From NCBI GenBank assembly GCA_028710655.1, contig JAQTTS010000034.1:1-12600 (forward strand): a stretch of DNA of 12,600 bases, in the 5' to 3' direction. The notes under the pieces were generated by a model. That model was not told the origin of the DNA. It saw only the letters and a list, made by a program, of their open reading frames with translations, and made no database searches. The DNA comes from Dehalococcoidales bacterium. GTDB lineage: Bacteria; Chloroflexota; Dehalococcoidia; Dehalococcoidales; UBA5760. How positions within the stretch are numbered: the stretch's first letter is position 1; each line of letters starts with the position of its first letter. The translations under genes were made by a program, and so were the position numbers. Positions 1 to 8,187 of this stretch are shown here, piece after piece.

Positions 1-569
1 CGTTCCGCCCGGCTTATCTCCGGGGCAAGGTCCCCTTTCTTCTGGGCAATAAATCTGCCGCCAATTTTACAGAAGGGTAGGGCTAGCTCAGCAAGGGTCA
101 CCAGGGGGGCTACGGCGCGGGAGACCACAATGTCGAAAATATCCCGGTATTGTCTTTGATGGGCAGCATCTTCCGCCCGGCCGGCTACCACTTCAACATC
201 GGTCAGCATCAGCCTGTTACTGATATGACGTAGAAAGGCCGCCTTTTTCTCAGTAGCCTCAAGCAGCACCAGATATACCTCGGGGAACACGATCTTAAGA
301 GGTACCCCCGGTATTCCGCTGCCGGTGCCGACATCAATAATGCGTATGGTAGCATTAGCCCTTGACGTCGGCCAGGCCAGGCATACCGTGAGAGAGTCAA
401 GGAAGTGTTTGGTTTGCACTTCATGATAACCGGTTATGCCAGTGAGGTTTACACGCCGGTTCCACTCTACCAGTTCCTCCCAGTAGGTATGAAACTGCTC
501 GAGTTGTTTTGCGCTAAGCTTGAGCCCTAATCTTCCTGCCCCGGATTCCAGAATCTCCATAATGGTCAT
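1..569 (-). CDS. rsmG: 16S rRNA (guanine-N7) methyltransferase RsmG, 3' end cut off by the window edge
   Basis: RsmG (GidB) is a cytoplasmic SAM-dependent enzyme that methylates N7 of a conserved G in the 530 loop of 16S rRNA. I translated the minus strand from 569 to the window edge without a stop (about 189 codons; the family is usually 210-240). The N-terminus has the helical family pattern (LGLKLSAKQLEQF, then YWEELVEWNRRVNLTGI). The SAM-binding loop DVGTGSGIPG follows, then VVSRAVAPL, a family signature, and a KIGGRFIAQKKGD segment near the edge. Two in-frame ATGs are possible, at 569 and 560. I chose 569 because it gives the longer N-terminus, but neither has a strong Shine-Dalgarno site. 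The gene is divergent from the thiamine operon and has its own extended -10 promoter about 33 bp upstream. Identity is firm; only the start and the missing C-terminus are open. Confidence 0.95.
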   Translation of the reverse strand, partial: MTIMEILESGAGRLGLKLSAKQLEQFHTYWEELVEWNRRVNLTGITGYHEVQTKHFLDSLTVCLAWPTSRANATIRIIDVGTGSGIPGVPLKIVFPEVYLVLLEATEKKAAFLRHISNRLMLTDVEVVAGRAEDAAHQRQYRDIFDIVVSRAVAPLVTLAELALPFCKIGGRFIAQKKGDLAPEISRAE

Positions 570-601
570 TAGCGATATTCCCGATTTCACTAACCTTAAG
601 G

Positions 602-610
602 ATTATACCA
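602..610 (-). promoter_or_regulatory. Extended -10 promoter element for rsmG
   Basis: Read on the minus strand this is TGGTATAAT, a perfect -10 hexamer (602-607) with the TGn extension. No good -35 hexamer lies 16-18 bp upstream, as is usual for extended -10 promoters. It would start a transcript near 595, giving a leader of about 26 bases before the rsmG ATG at 569. The same nine bases precede amrS at 8163-8171. Assignment is by pattern only. Confidence 0.5.
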
Positions 611-648
611 CTGCCAGCGTTGCAGCAGAACATAGGAGCTTTGCATTT

Positions 649-677
649 TTGACAGTCCTGTGTTATTTTTGAATTAG
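649..677 (+). promoter_or_regulatory. Possible promoter of the thiamine operon
   Basis: A perfect -35 hexamer TTGACA is at 649-654. At the usual 17 bp spacing the -10 would be AATTAG (672-677), a poor match. Other AT-rich candidates (TATAGA at 681-686) sit too far away. The position is right, 25-50 bp upstream of the riboswitch, so a promoter must be near, but the exact -10 is uncertain. Confidence 0.3.
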
Positions 678-701
678 GGTTATAGAATTTAATAAGGCTA
701 G

Positions 702-786
702 ACCGCTAGGGGTGCCTCAAGGCTGAGAGGCTTTTTAAGCCGACTCTTGGAACCTGAGCTTGATAATGCAAGCGTAGGGAAGTGGT
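702..786 (+). ncRNA. TPP (THI-box) riboswitch aptamer
   Basis: This RNA element binds thiamine pyrophosphate and represses the genes downstream. All THI-box landmarks are visible in order: GGGGTGCC (709-716), CTGAGA (723-728), GAACCTGA (750-757), GATAATGC (762-769) and GCGTAGGGA (772-780). Helix P1 closes the element by pairing ACCGCT (702-707) with AGTGGT (781-786), six pairs with one G-U. A short P3 hairpin, GGCTT/AAGCC, is at 729-741. The aptamer is 69 bp upstream of thiC and is followed at once by a terminator-like hairpin, so control is probably by premature termination. Confidence 0.95.
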
Positions 787-790
787 AAAA

Positions 791-843
791 AAGACCAGGG
801 GGGTATATCAGCAAATGCCAGTACCCTTGGTCTTCTTTATTTG
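791..843 (+). terminator. Riboswitch expression platform: intrinsic terminator before thiC
   Basis: The 5' arm AAGACCA (791-797) pairs with TGGTCTT (828-834), and the following G-rich stretch ending GGGTA (801-805) pairs with TACCC (822-826). A loop of about 16 bases separates the arms. The hairpin is followed by CTTCTTTATTT, an imperfect U-tract. It ends just before the thiC ribosome-binding site GGAGG (845-849). A competing helix is possible: 706-713 of the aptamer can pair with 823-830 of the 3' arm (8 pairs, two G-U), which would break both P1 and the terminator and act as an antiterminator. The hairpin is seen directly; the switching mechanism is inference. Confidence 0.75.
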
Positions 844-854
844 TGGAGGCGTAA

Positions 855-2180
855 ATGACGCAACTGGAGATGGCAAAAGGAGGGGTGATATCACCTCAGA
901 TGGAGCTGGTCGCTCAGCGGGAAGGAGTGGCGGCGGAGTTCGTCAGTCAGGGTGTAGCTCAAGGAAGAATAGTAATTCCGGCCAATATCAAACACCCGAA
1001 TCTGGTTCCCTGTGGTATTGGTGAGGGGCTTAAAACCAAGGTCAATGCCAATAACGGTACCTCTTCTGACTTCTGTGATATTGAAACCGAGCTGGAAAAG
1101 CTGCGGGTGGCTATTGATGCCGGCGCCGATACCGTGATGGATCTATCAACCGGGGGCGATATCTCAGCCGTTCGGAAAGCTGTCATCAAATCAAGTTCGG
1201 TACCGATAGGTACCGTGCCGATATATCAAGCCGCCATTACGGCGTCAGCCAGACAAGAAGCGATAGTTGGCATGGATGTTGACGAGCTATTCACCGCGAT
1301 TGGGGAACATATCCTTGACGGCGTTGACTTTATCACGGTACACTGCGGCTTAACCCTGTCTGCCCTTACCAGGCTCAAAGAGCAGGGGAGGGTGACCGAT
1401 GTCGTATCCCGTGGTGGGGCTCTTCTCATCGGCTGGATGCTGTACAACGAGCGGGAGAATCCCCTCTACGAGTACTATGACCGCCTGCTTGAGATGGCGA
1501 GAGAGTTTGATGTGACGCTCAGCCTCGGTGATGGAATGCGTCCCGGTAGCCTGGCTGATGCTACTGACCGGGCCCAGATTGAGGAGTTGCTTGTTATTGG
1601 AGAATTGGTACAGCGGGCACGTCAAGCCGGTGTCCAGGCAATGGTTGAGGGACCCGGCCACCTGCCCTTAGACCAGATTGAGGCTAATGTCCGTCTGGAG
1701 AAGTCCGTCTGCCAGGGAGCTCCTTTCTACGTACTGGGGCCACTGGTGACCGATGTAGCGGCTGGCTACGATCATATCACGGGGGCGATTGGCGGTGCCA
1801 TTGCTGCTGCGGCGGGCACTGATTTCCTGTGCTACGTCACCCCTGCCGAGCACCTCTCCATACCAGAACCAGATGACGTGAGACAAGGAGTAATCGCATC
1901 GCGTATTGCAGCTCACGCCGGTGATATTGTCAAAGGAGTAAAGGGGGCCAGAGAGTGGGACAGGCAAATGTCAGTAGCGCGTAAGAAGCTGGATTGGGAA
2001 GAGCAAGCCAGGCTTTCTCTATACCCGGAGAGGTCTCGACTGGTTCACGGGAAACATACCTCGGCTGGGGCAGCCTGTAGTATGTGTGGGGAGTTGTGTG
2101 CCATGGAGCTGATGGAGAGGTATCTGGGTACCTCGGCACCACGGTGTTCTCTGGAGAGCAGAGTAAAGAAACGGAAGTGA
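855..2180 (+). CDS. thiC: Phosphomethylpyrimidine synthase ThiC, short form
   Basis: ThiC is a cytoplasmic radical-SAM enzyme that rearranges aminoimidazole ribotide into HMP-phosphate, the pyrimidine half of thiamine. The protein has 441 residues, the short form; proteobacterial ThiC is about 630 and carries an extra N-terminal domain. Visible family blocks are [10 protein letters not shown] (about residues 40-49), [19 protein letters not shown], then [26 protein letters not shown] and [17 protein letters not shown]. Near the C-terminus is the cluster motif with cysteines 408, 411 and 415, spaced CX2CX3C rather than the CX2CX4C of E. coli. The ATG at 855 follows GTGGAGG (843-849). It is the first gene after the TPP riboswitch, 27 bp before thi4. 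I see no disrupted residue. Identity is certain. Confidence 0.97.
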   Translation: MTQLEMAKGGVISPQMELVAQREGVAAEFVSQGVAQGRIVIPANIKHPNLVPCGIGEGLKTKVNANNGTSSDFCDIETELEKLRVAIDAGADTVMDLSTGGDISAVRKAVIKSSSVPIGTVPIYQAAITASARQEAIVGMDVDELFTAIGEHILDGVDFITVHCGLTLSALTRLKEQGRVTDVVSRGGALLIGWMLYNERENPLYEYYDRLLEMAREFDVTLSLGDGMRPGSLADATDRAQIEELLVIGELVQRARQAGVQAMVEGPGHLPLDQIEANVRLEKSVCQGAPFYVLGPLVTDVAAGYDHITGAIGGAIAAAAGTDFLCYVTPAEHLSIPEPDDVRQGVIASRIAAHAGDIVKGVKGAREWDRQMSVARKKLDWEEQARLSLYPERSRLVHGKHTSAGAACSMCGELCAMELMERYLGTSAPRCSLESRVKKRK

Positions 2181-2207
2181 TAGAATCTTACCCGGAAGGA
2201 GGACCGG

Positions 2208-2987
2208 ATGCAGCTTGATGATGTGACCATATCGAGGATGATAGTTAAAAACTTCATGGAAGAATTCCAGCAGGCAATGGATGTCGAAGTTGCCATTGGT
2301 GGCGCCGGGCCGGCCGGTATGACCGCTGCCTACTATCTGGCAAAGGCCGGGGTGCAAACGGTTATTTTCGAAAGAAGCCTGCGGCCCGGTGGTGGTATGC
2401 CTGGCGGGGGGATGATGTTCAATACTATCGTAGTACAGGAGGAGGCCAAGGGGATACTGGATGAATTCGGTATTGGAACTAGAGAATGGGAAAAGGGCTA
2501 CTATACCGCTGATTCGATAGAGGCATCCTCAGCCATCTGCCTGAAAGCAGTCCAGGCGGGAGCCAAGATATTCAATCTGATTAGCATTGAGGACGTTATG
2601 ATCCGGGAAAACAACAGGGTCAGCGGTCTGGTACTGAACTGGAGTGCGGTTGGGCTGGCCGGACTGCATGTTGACCCTCTGTCAATACGGTCAAAGCTGG
2701 TGATCGATGCTACCGGACATGCCAGTGAAATCTGCCACATCGTGGTTAAAAAACTCGGCGGTAGACTAAATACGGATGGGGGTGGGGTAATGGGGGAGAA
2801 GCCGATGTGGGCTGAGGTAGCAGAAAAGAAGATAATGGAGAATACCAAAGAGGTCTACCCCGGTTTGATTGTGGCGGGCATGTCGGCCAATGCTGTCTGT
2901 GGCACTCCCAGAATGGGCCCTATCTTCGGTGGTATGCTTCTCTCTGGGAAGCGGGCTGCTGAGCTTGCCATAGAAAGACTGCGCTAA
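2208..2987 (+). CDS. thi4: Sulfide-dependent ADP-thiazole synthase, archaeal-type Thi4
   Basis: Thi4 turns NAD and glycine into the adenylated thiazole precursor of thiamine, replacing the bacterial ThiG/ThiS/ThiF/ThiH or ThiO route. The protein has 259 residues. It starts with a dinucleotide-binding fold (GGAGPAG at 31-37, then E55 after the second strand). Next come [11 protein letters not shown] (59-69), DATGH (167-171) and the C-terminal FAD/NAD-fold motif [19 protein letters not shown]. In yeast and plants the sulfur comes from a sacrificed cysteine just before a MDP/VDP motif. Here that position is His154 (GLHVDPL), as in methanogen enzymes that use free sulfide with iron and turn over many times. 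The ATG at 2208 follows AAGGAGG (2196-2202). It shares the TPP-controlled transcript with thiC. His instead of Cys implies a sulfide-rich, anoxic habitat (inference). Confidence 0.93.
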   Translation: MQLDDVTISRMIVKNFMEEFQQAMDVEVAIGGAGPAGMTAAYYLAKAGVQTVIFERSLRPGGGMPGGGMMFNTIVVQEEAKGILDEFGIGTREWEKGYYTADSIEASSAICLKAVQAGAKIFNLISIEDVMIRENNRVSGLVLNWSAVGLAGLHVDPLSIRSKLVIDATGHASEICHIVVKKLGGRLNTDGGGVMGEKPMWAEVAEKKIMENTKEVYPGLIVAGMSANAVCGTPRMGPIFGGMLLSGKRAAELAIERLR

Positions 2988-3001
2988 CCGGTAGCGTCTC
3001 G

Positions 3002-3793
3002 ATGAATGTGGAAGCTGTAGCGGAGCAACCAAAGAGCATATTGAAGGAAGCGGTAGTCTATCTGGCGGCAATTACTTGCGCCGAGATAGTTACCATGTTC
3101 CTTCATCCCTTGTGGGGGGTGGTCGGGCATACCGTAATAATGGCGATGTTAATCGTGCGTGCCGCGAGGAGCAGCGATCGGCATCGCCAGCAGCTTGCCC
3201 TGTCATTGACCGTGCTGCCTCTGCTACGGATAATAGACTTAAGCCTGATTCTGTCCCTGATACAGGTGACCCCGCTTCTGCGGTTTCCTATTATCTATGC
3301 TCCGCCGCTGGTCGGGGGGTTCATGGTGATGCGCCTCATGGGTTACAAAAGGAATGAGGTTGGCCTTACCATCGGACCACTCCGGTCGGTTCCCCTGCAG
3401 CTGGGGATAGCATCAAGCGGGTTTCTTCTCGGCTGGCTGGAGTATCTTATCCTGAAGCCCGAGCCAATGGTTAGCCAGCTTGGTTGGGCTGTAGTGCTGC
3501 CAATTGCCCTGGTGCTCGCGGCAACTACCGGCTTTGTCGAAGAATTCATCTTTCGCGGGGTACTACAGCGTACTGCTGCGGAGTCAATCGGTGGCTGGTG
3601 GGGAATAATCTACGTCAGCGTACTATTCGGTGTCATGCACATGGGTTTTCAATCCTGGATTGATGTGCTCTTCGTCTTTGCCGTAGCGATGTTTTTCGCC
3701 TGGGTAGTAAAAAGAACAGGGTCACTCCTCGGAGTGACCCTGGCTCATGGTCTCACCAATGTGATGCTGTTTCTGGTTATTCCATTTCTCTAA
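3002..3793 (+). CDS. CPBP family intramembrane glutamic endopeptidase (Abi/CAAX protease-like)
   Basis: This is a polytopic membrane protein of 263 residues with about seven to eight hydrophobic segments. The three CPBP motifs are present: EExxxR at 180-185 (EEFIFR), FxxxH at 209-213 (FGVMH) and HxxxN at 249-253 (HGLTN). They form the glutamate/histidine active site of Rce1-type intramembrane proteases. The bacterial members have varied and mostly unknown substrates, so no specific role can be given. The gene begins 14 bp after thi4 on the same strand with no terminator between, so it is probably TPP-controlled with the thiamine genes. The ATG at 3002 has no clear Shine-Dalgarno site, suggesting translational coupling to thi4. 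Its 3' end overlaps the convergent small gene by 3-4 bp. A perfect 12-bp inverted repeat lies in its coding sequence at 3717-3742. Confidence 0.9.
   Translation: MNVEAVAEQPKSILKEAVVYLAAITCAEIVTMFLHPLWGVVGHTVIMAMLIVRAARSSDRHRQQLALSLTVLPLLRIIDLSLILSLIQVTPLLRFPIIYAPPLVGGFMVMRLMGYKRNEVGLTIGPLRSVPLQLGIASSGFLLGWLEYLILKPEPMVSQLGWAVVLPIALVLAATTGFVEEFIFRGVLQRTAAESIGGWWGIIYVSVLFGVMHMGFQSWIDVLFVFAVAMFFAWVVKRTGSLLGVTLAHGLTNVMLFLVIPFL
3717..3742. repeat. Perfect 12-bp inverted repeat inside the CPBP protease gene
   Basis: CAGGGTCACTCC (3717-3728) is followed by TC and then the exact reverse complement GGAGTGACCCTG (3731-3742). It lies in codons 239-247 of the protease, just before the HxxxN motif, and no T-run follows on either strand, so it is not a standard terminator. 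As RNA it would form a very stable hairpin with a tight loop. Confidence 0.9.
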
Positions 3794-4080
3794 GCTACTA
3801 TCTCAACAACTCTGGTGGCGACAAAAACACCGAAGGCTATTGCCAGGGGCCAGATACCAACGCCGAGGAACCTGGCCATTCGCAATGAAGCACCGGAGCG
3901 AGTCCGTACCGCACCAGCCAGCTCTTTTGCACCTAGGAGAATACCAAAACCAACAATAGCCACTATGCCTACCGCGGCCCCGAGCCCCATAGCAAGTACT
4001 GTAGCGACAGTAGTAACCGTAGTGGTAGTAACTGTAGTAATAGTCGTTATCGTTGCTGCTGTAACAACAGTGGTAATCAC
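3790..4080 (-). CDS. Small Thr/Val-rich two-helix membrane protein, unknown function
   Basis: I do not recognise a named family. The frame encodes 96 residues starting at a GTG (4078-4080). Upstream on the minus strand is AGGAG (4092-4096) and a second AGG six bases before the start, so translation is plausible. Residues 2-28 are almost only Thr, Val, Ile and Ala (ITTVVTAATITTITTVTTTT and on). Then come a hydrophobic helix rich in Gly (about 30-50), a short charged linker (AKELAGAVRTRSGASLRMAR) and a second helix (about 71-90) ending RVVEIVA. Codons for the Thr stretch vary (ACN), so it is not a simple DNA repeat. An internal ATG at codon 31 would give a 66-residue protein without the Thr stretch. 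It converges on the CPBP gene with a 3-4 bp overlap and has 221 bp of gene-free upstream DNA with phased repeats. The opposite-strand frame (3815-4117) is less protein-like. Confidence 0.6.
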   Translation of the reverse strand: MITTVVTAATITTITTVTTTTVTTVATVLAMGLGAAVGIVAIVGFGILLGAKELAGAVRTRSGASLRMARFLGVGIWPLAIAFGVFVATRVVEIVA

Positions 4081-4169
4081 TACTTACCTTTCTCCTAGAC
4101 TCTTACTTGAGCTATGAAAAACTCAAACCCGCTGGACGCTTTATTATCTGCTATAGTACTGCAAAAGGT

Positions 4170-4216
4170 CTAAACAAAAACTAAATATTTCCCACGCTTT
4201 CTAAATATTTCCTAAA
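4170..4216. repeat. Helically phased CTAAA repeats upstream of the small membrane gene
   Basis: CTAAA occurs at 4170, 4181, 4201 and 4212, with steps of 11, 20 and 11 bp. The middle pair is part of an exact 12-bp direct repeat CTAAATATTTCC (4181-4192 and 4201-4212). All copies face the same side of the helix, which is typical of protein-binding sites. The cluster lies 90-140 bp upstream of the GTG at 4080, in the only sizeable gene-free region before that gene. Confidence 0.55.
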
Positions 4217-4245
4217 CAATTTGGACAAAACTGTCCGGGATAACA

Positions 4246-4301
4246 GAACCTGAGGCTCTTTTGATGGGTACAGGCAATCATCAAGACAGCGTTAGTCAGG
4301 T

Positions 4302-4303
<2 letters not shown>
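4246..4303. repeat. Nested inverted repeats at the 3' end of rarA
   Basis: GAACCTGA (4246-4253) is the reverse complement of TCAGGTTC (4296-4303), which overlaps the rarA stop codon. Inside it, TTGATG (4261-4266) matches CATCAA (4279-4284). The RNA could fold into a long, interrupted stem-loop just after rarA. A smaller hairpin GGACA/TGTCC is nearby at 4223-4236. None has a clean U-tract on the minus strand, so a terminator role is only possible. Together with the CTAAA cluster these are all I see in the gene-free stretch 4081-4301. Confidence 0.35.
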
Positions 4304-5660
<1,357 letters not shown>

Positions 5661-5700
5661 AGCACCCTCCTTTAACCTGAGCGGCGATAACCGGCAGATA

Positions 5701-5709
5701 ATAATATCA
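5701..5709 (-). promoter_or_regulatory. Possible extended -10 promoter for rarA
   Basis: On the minus strand this reads TGATATTAT: a near-consensus -10 (TATTAT, 5701-5706) with a TGn extension. It would give a leader of about 34 bases before the rarA ATG. The -35 region is poor. Between amrB-amrA and rarA there is also a bulged hairpin (CATCCCTC paired with GAGGATG on the minus strand, about 5725-5750) without a U-tract. Confidence 0.35.
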
Positions 5710-5787
5710 TTCCGGACCGCTCATCCTCATCTCGTAAAGAGGGATGGTAACCGGTGTTGAAGAATAAGTCTCCTTGGCTCATAGTGG

Positions 5788-7095
5788 TCATTTATACCGT
5801 TTTACCCCGAAGCGGTAGAGTTTTACCGGCTCATCAGGCAGTATTCCGGCCTTCTGGCGGCAGATACTAATCTGGTAGTCCACGCTGTCAACTCCTTCCA
5901 GGTCAGGCAAAAGTAGCCCTCTCCTGAGGCCGGACTCAACGATAACTCCATATTCCTTGGGATTAAGATGGTCTTTACTCTCCACTGGCTCCGGGGTAGT
6001 AAGAACATCCACACTATAATCCAGGTCTTTTAGCTCACCGGGGCTAATCGGTGAGAAACGGGGATCCCTGGTTGCAGAGCTTATCGCATTGGCGATGGTC
6101 TCCTCGGCCACGTTCTCGTTATCAGGTTCAAAGGTGCCGATACAGCCCCTCAAATTCCCGAGCTTATGGATGGAGACAAACACCCCTGCTCTCTCCTTCA
6201 TCTCGGCGGTAATCTCTTCCGGCTTTAGAATCTCTCCATCTCTGACATAGGTCTCCACAGCCATCTTGGCCAGTTTAGCCAGCGGAGACATACCCTTGAT
6301 TATTATGGCTGCGTAGCCGACTACGGAGGAATAGTCCCCGGTGACATCACCGCTGGTCTGGTATCTGACCAGCTCAGCCCTGGTTGCCCCCAGCGCCTTG
6401 GCAGCAGTAATGAGAGCCACCGTCGGAGCGTAGCCACACATTGATATACCGAATTCATCAACCCGTCTCAGGAGTTCATCCTCGTCCAGATCCAGTATCG
6501 CCTCAATAGCCTTATCGTCCTTCTGCCTGGCCACATCCTGCGGTTCGTAGTGAGTCATATCGCTCGAGGCTATGATTACCACCCCTTTCCCCGTGTTTTT
6601 GACTGCCCGGGCGATTGCTCTGCCGACATCCTTATAGGCGGCCGGGCTGTGATAAGAGAATGCGACAGGCACCATCCTGAAGTCCTTGCTGAAATACTGT
6701 AAGAACGGTATCTGCACCTCGATGGAGTGCTCGTACTGGTGCGCTTTATCGTCCTCTTCCAGATATCTGGAAGCAGCCAAGAGCTGTCTGGCCAGTTCAG
6801 TATCAATCTCAATGCTACCTAGAGGCGTCTCCCAACTACCCACGGTCATGATGCTGAGGGCCTTTCCCATACCGGTATGATTGGGTCCCAGGATAACAAA
6901 GGTGTCCTTGAATTTGATTCGGGAAATGGCGGCGGCGGCGACCGGTCCTGAGTACGGATAGCCGGCATGTGGTGAGACCACGCCGATTACGTCTTCTTTC
7001 TCCGCTTGTTCATCAACCATCCCGGAAATAATCCTACTAAGCCGGGAGGCTTGAGCCGGGTAGAATTGCCCGGCGACAACGGGATGCCTAACCAC
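5788..7095 (-). CDS. amrB: AmmeMemoRadiSam proteins B and A fused: Memo-like domain plus AMMECR1 domain
   Basis: The 435-residue protein joins two families that are usually separate. Residues 1-268 are Memo-like, related to class III (LigB-type) extradiol dioxygenases: [10 protein letters not shown] with His43, GPNHTG with His73, [10 protein letters not shown] (119-128), SSDMTHYEP with Asp179/His182, and [10 protein letters not shown] with Cys220. These match the metal-site His, Asp and Cys positions of human MEMO1. Residues 269-435 are AMMECR1, with the signature LRGCIG at 315-320, then ATRDPRFSP and [11 protein letters not shown]. The GTG start at 7095 overlaps the end of amrS by 8 bp and follows AAAGGAGG at a good distance. 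The pair is clearly one operon with the radical SAM enzyme. The biochemical reaction of the system is not established, so none is given. The domain assignment is firm. Confidence 0.93.
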   Translation of the reverse strand: MVRHPVVAGQFYPAQASRLSRIISGMVDEQAEKEDVIGVVSPHAGYPYSGPVAAAAISRIKFKDTFVILGPNHTGMGKALSIMTVGSWETPLGSIEIDTELARQLLAASRYLEEDDKAHQYEHSIEVQIPFLQYFSKDFRMVPVAFSYHSPAAYKDVGRAIARAVKNTGKGVVIIASSDMTHYEPQDVARQKDDKAIEAILDLDEDELLRRVDEFGISMCGYAPTVALITAAKALGATRAELVRYQTSGDVTGDYSSVVGYAAIIIKGMSPLAKLAKMAVETYVRDGEILKPEEITAEMKERAGVFVSIHKLGNLRGCIGTFEPDNENVAEETIANAISSATRDPRFSPISPGELKDLDYSVDVLTTPEPVESKDHLNPKEYGVIVESGLRRGLLLPDLEGVDSVDYQISICRQKAGILPDEPVKLYRFGVKRYK

Positions 7096-8140
7096 GGTAT
7101 TCCTCCTTTCCCCCGGATGTCCTGAAGTTAAGCTCTGCCCCGCAGGATCGGCACCTTGAACCTGCCAGACCGACTACCTTTGCCTGATAGCCTACTCTCT
7201 CCACGACCGGTTTACCACATGAGTAGCAGAAGGTACTTTCGCTCCGGTGTCCCGGCACATTACCAAGATAAACAAACTTAAGGCCGGTTTCTCTGCCGAT
7301 ATCACAGGCATGCTCCAGGGTGGTAATTGGTGTTGGTGGAAGGTGAGTTAGATTATAGTTGGGGTAGAAACGGGTCACGTGCCAGGGTGTCAACTCACCC
7401 AGTTCCTCTCGTATCCAGCCAGCGATACCCCTGAGCTGTTTATCGTCGTCATTCATGGTGGGAATAATGTTGGTCACTACCTCAACGTGCATCCGCCACC
7501 TGTCTTGTGCCCGTCGGGCGACTTTGAGAATACCCCTCCAGTCGTTTATCCTGGCCAGGCTACGATACAGGGAATCGGAGAAACCCTTGATATCAACACG
7601 CCAGACATCCAGATAAGGGCCGATGGTATCCAGTGCCTCAGGGGTGAGATAGCCGTTGGTGACATAGACGGTATACAGGTTGTTCTTCTTAGCCAGCCGG
7701 GCTGAGTCAAGGGTATACTCAAACCATATGCTCGGTTCATTATATGTCCAGGCAATACCGGCACAGCGGTGGCTTTTTGCCATTGCCACTGCTTCTTCTG
7801 GCAGAACCTGACGTTGGGTACGGCACGACCGTGTGGTCTCGAGACAGGAAATCTCCCAGTTCTGGCAGTCCAAACAGTGAAAGTTACATCCCCAGCTACC
7901 CAGAGACAGGGCCAAACTTCCCGGAAAGAAATGGAACAACGGTTTCTTTTCAATGGGATCAGCGGCCAACGAAGAGACACTAGCATAATTAAGGTTATAC
8001 AGTGTACCGTCTTGGTTCTGGTAAATACGGCAGACGCCGAACATGCCCGGGTTAATAATACAGCGCCACTGACAGGTATTGCACCTTACCCTCTGCTCCC
8101 CCAGCTTCTCGTAGAGCATTGCCTCGTGCACGGCTGTCAC
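7088..8140 (-). CDS. amrS: AmmeMemoRadiSam system radical SAM enzyme (AmrS, PflA-like)
   Basis: This 350-residue cytoplasmic protein is a radical SAM enzyme resembling pyruvate formate-lyase activase. The cluster motif CX3CX2C is at Cys85, Cys89 and Cys92 ([11 protein letters not shown]). It is preceded by an extra cysteine set at 20, 23, 27 and 37 (CNTCQWRC to GVCRI), usual in this subfamily. After the barrel ([51 protein letters not shown]) there is a C-terminal CxxC pair, Cys305/308 and Cys330/333, that looks like a zinc ribbon. The GTG at 8140 is the first start after the TGGTATAAT promoter, with AAAGGG 10 bases upstream. The ATG at codon 8 (8119) is an alternative. It overlaps amrB-amrA by 8 bp. 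The target that it modifies is unknown. Confidence 0.93.
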   Translation of the reverse strand: MTAVHEAMLYEKLGEQRVRCNTCQWRCIINPGMFGVCRIYQNQDGTLYNLNYASVSSLAADPIEKKPLFHFFPGSLALSLGSWGCNFHCLDCQNWEISCLETTRSCRTQRQVLPEEAVAMAKSHRCAGIAWTYNEPSIWFEYTLDSARLAKKNNLYTVYVTNGYLTPEALDTIGPYLDVWRVDIKGFSDSLYRSLARINDWRGILKVARRAQDRWRMHVEVVTNIIPTMNDDDKQLRGIAGWIREELGELTPWHVTRFYPNYNLTHLPPTPITTLEHACDIGRETGLKFVYLGNVPGHRSESTFCYSCGKPVVERVGYQAKVVGLAGSRCRSCGAELNFRTSGGKEEYRG

Positions 8141-8162
8141 CCTGCTTTTGCCCTTTAGGCTA

Positions 8163-8171
8163 ATTATACCA
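8163..8171 (-). promoter_or_regulatory. Extended -10 promoter for the amr operon
   Basis: On the minus strand this is TGGTATAAT, with the -10 hexamer at 8163-8168. No good -35 is present at 16-18 bp. Transcription would start near 8155, leaving a very short leader of about 15 bases before the amrS GTG, just enough for the AAAGGG site. Two CCTGTAA copies sit upstream, one overlapping the -35 position. Confidence 0.5.
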
Positions 8172-8187
8172 CTCGACTGCCCCTCAA

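Noticed and set aside
782..1024. Open frame starting in the riboswitch region and overlapping thiC
   Set aside because: It starts inside the aptamer's P1 strand and is a shadow of thiC in another frame.
1198..1215. Seven-base inverted repeat CGGTACC/GGTACCG in thiC
   Set aside because: Short arms in a coding region with conserved residues; expected by chance at this scale.
3815..4117. Open frame on the plus strand opposite the small membrane gene (100 codons)
   Set aside because: Its product is low-complexity with no clear fold, and it lacks a good ribosome-binding site; the minus frame has a Shine-Dalgarno site and two clean membrane helices.
4181..4212. Repeat pair as a CRISPR remnant
   Set aside because: Twelve-base repeats with an eight-base gap are far too short for CRISPR, and no cas gene is present.
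5672..5712. Tiny frame (12 codons) ending just before the rarA ribosome-binding site, possible leader peptide
   Set aside because: No ribosome-binding site, no regulatory codon bias, and no alternative hairpins.
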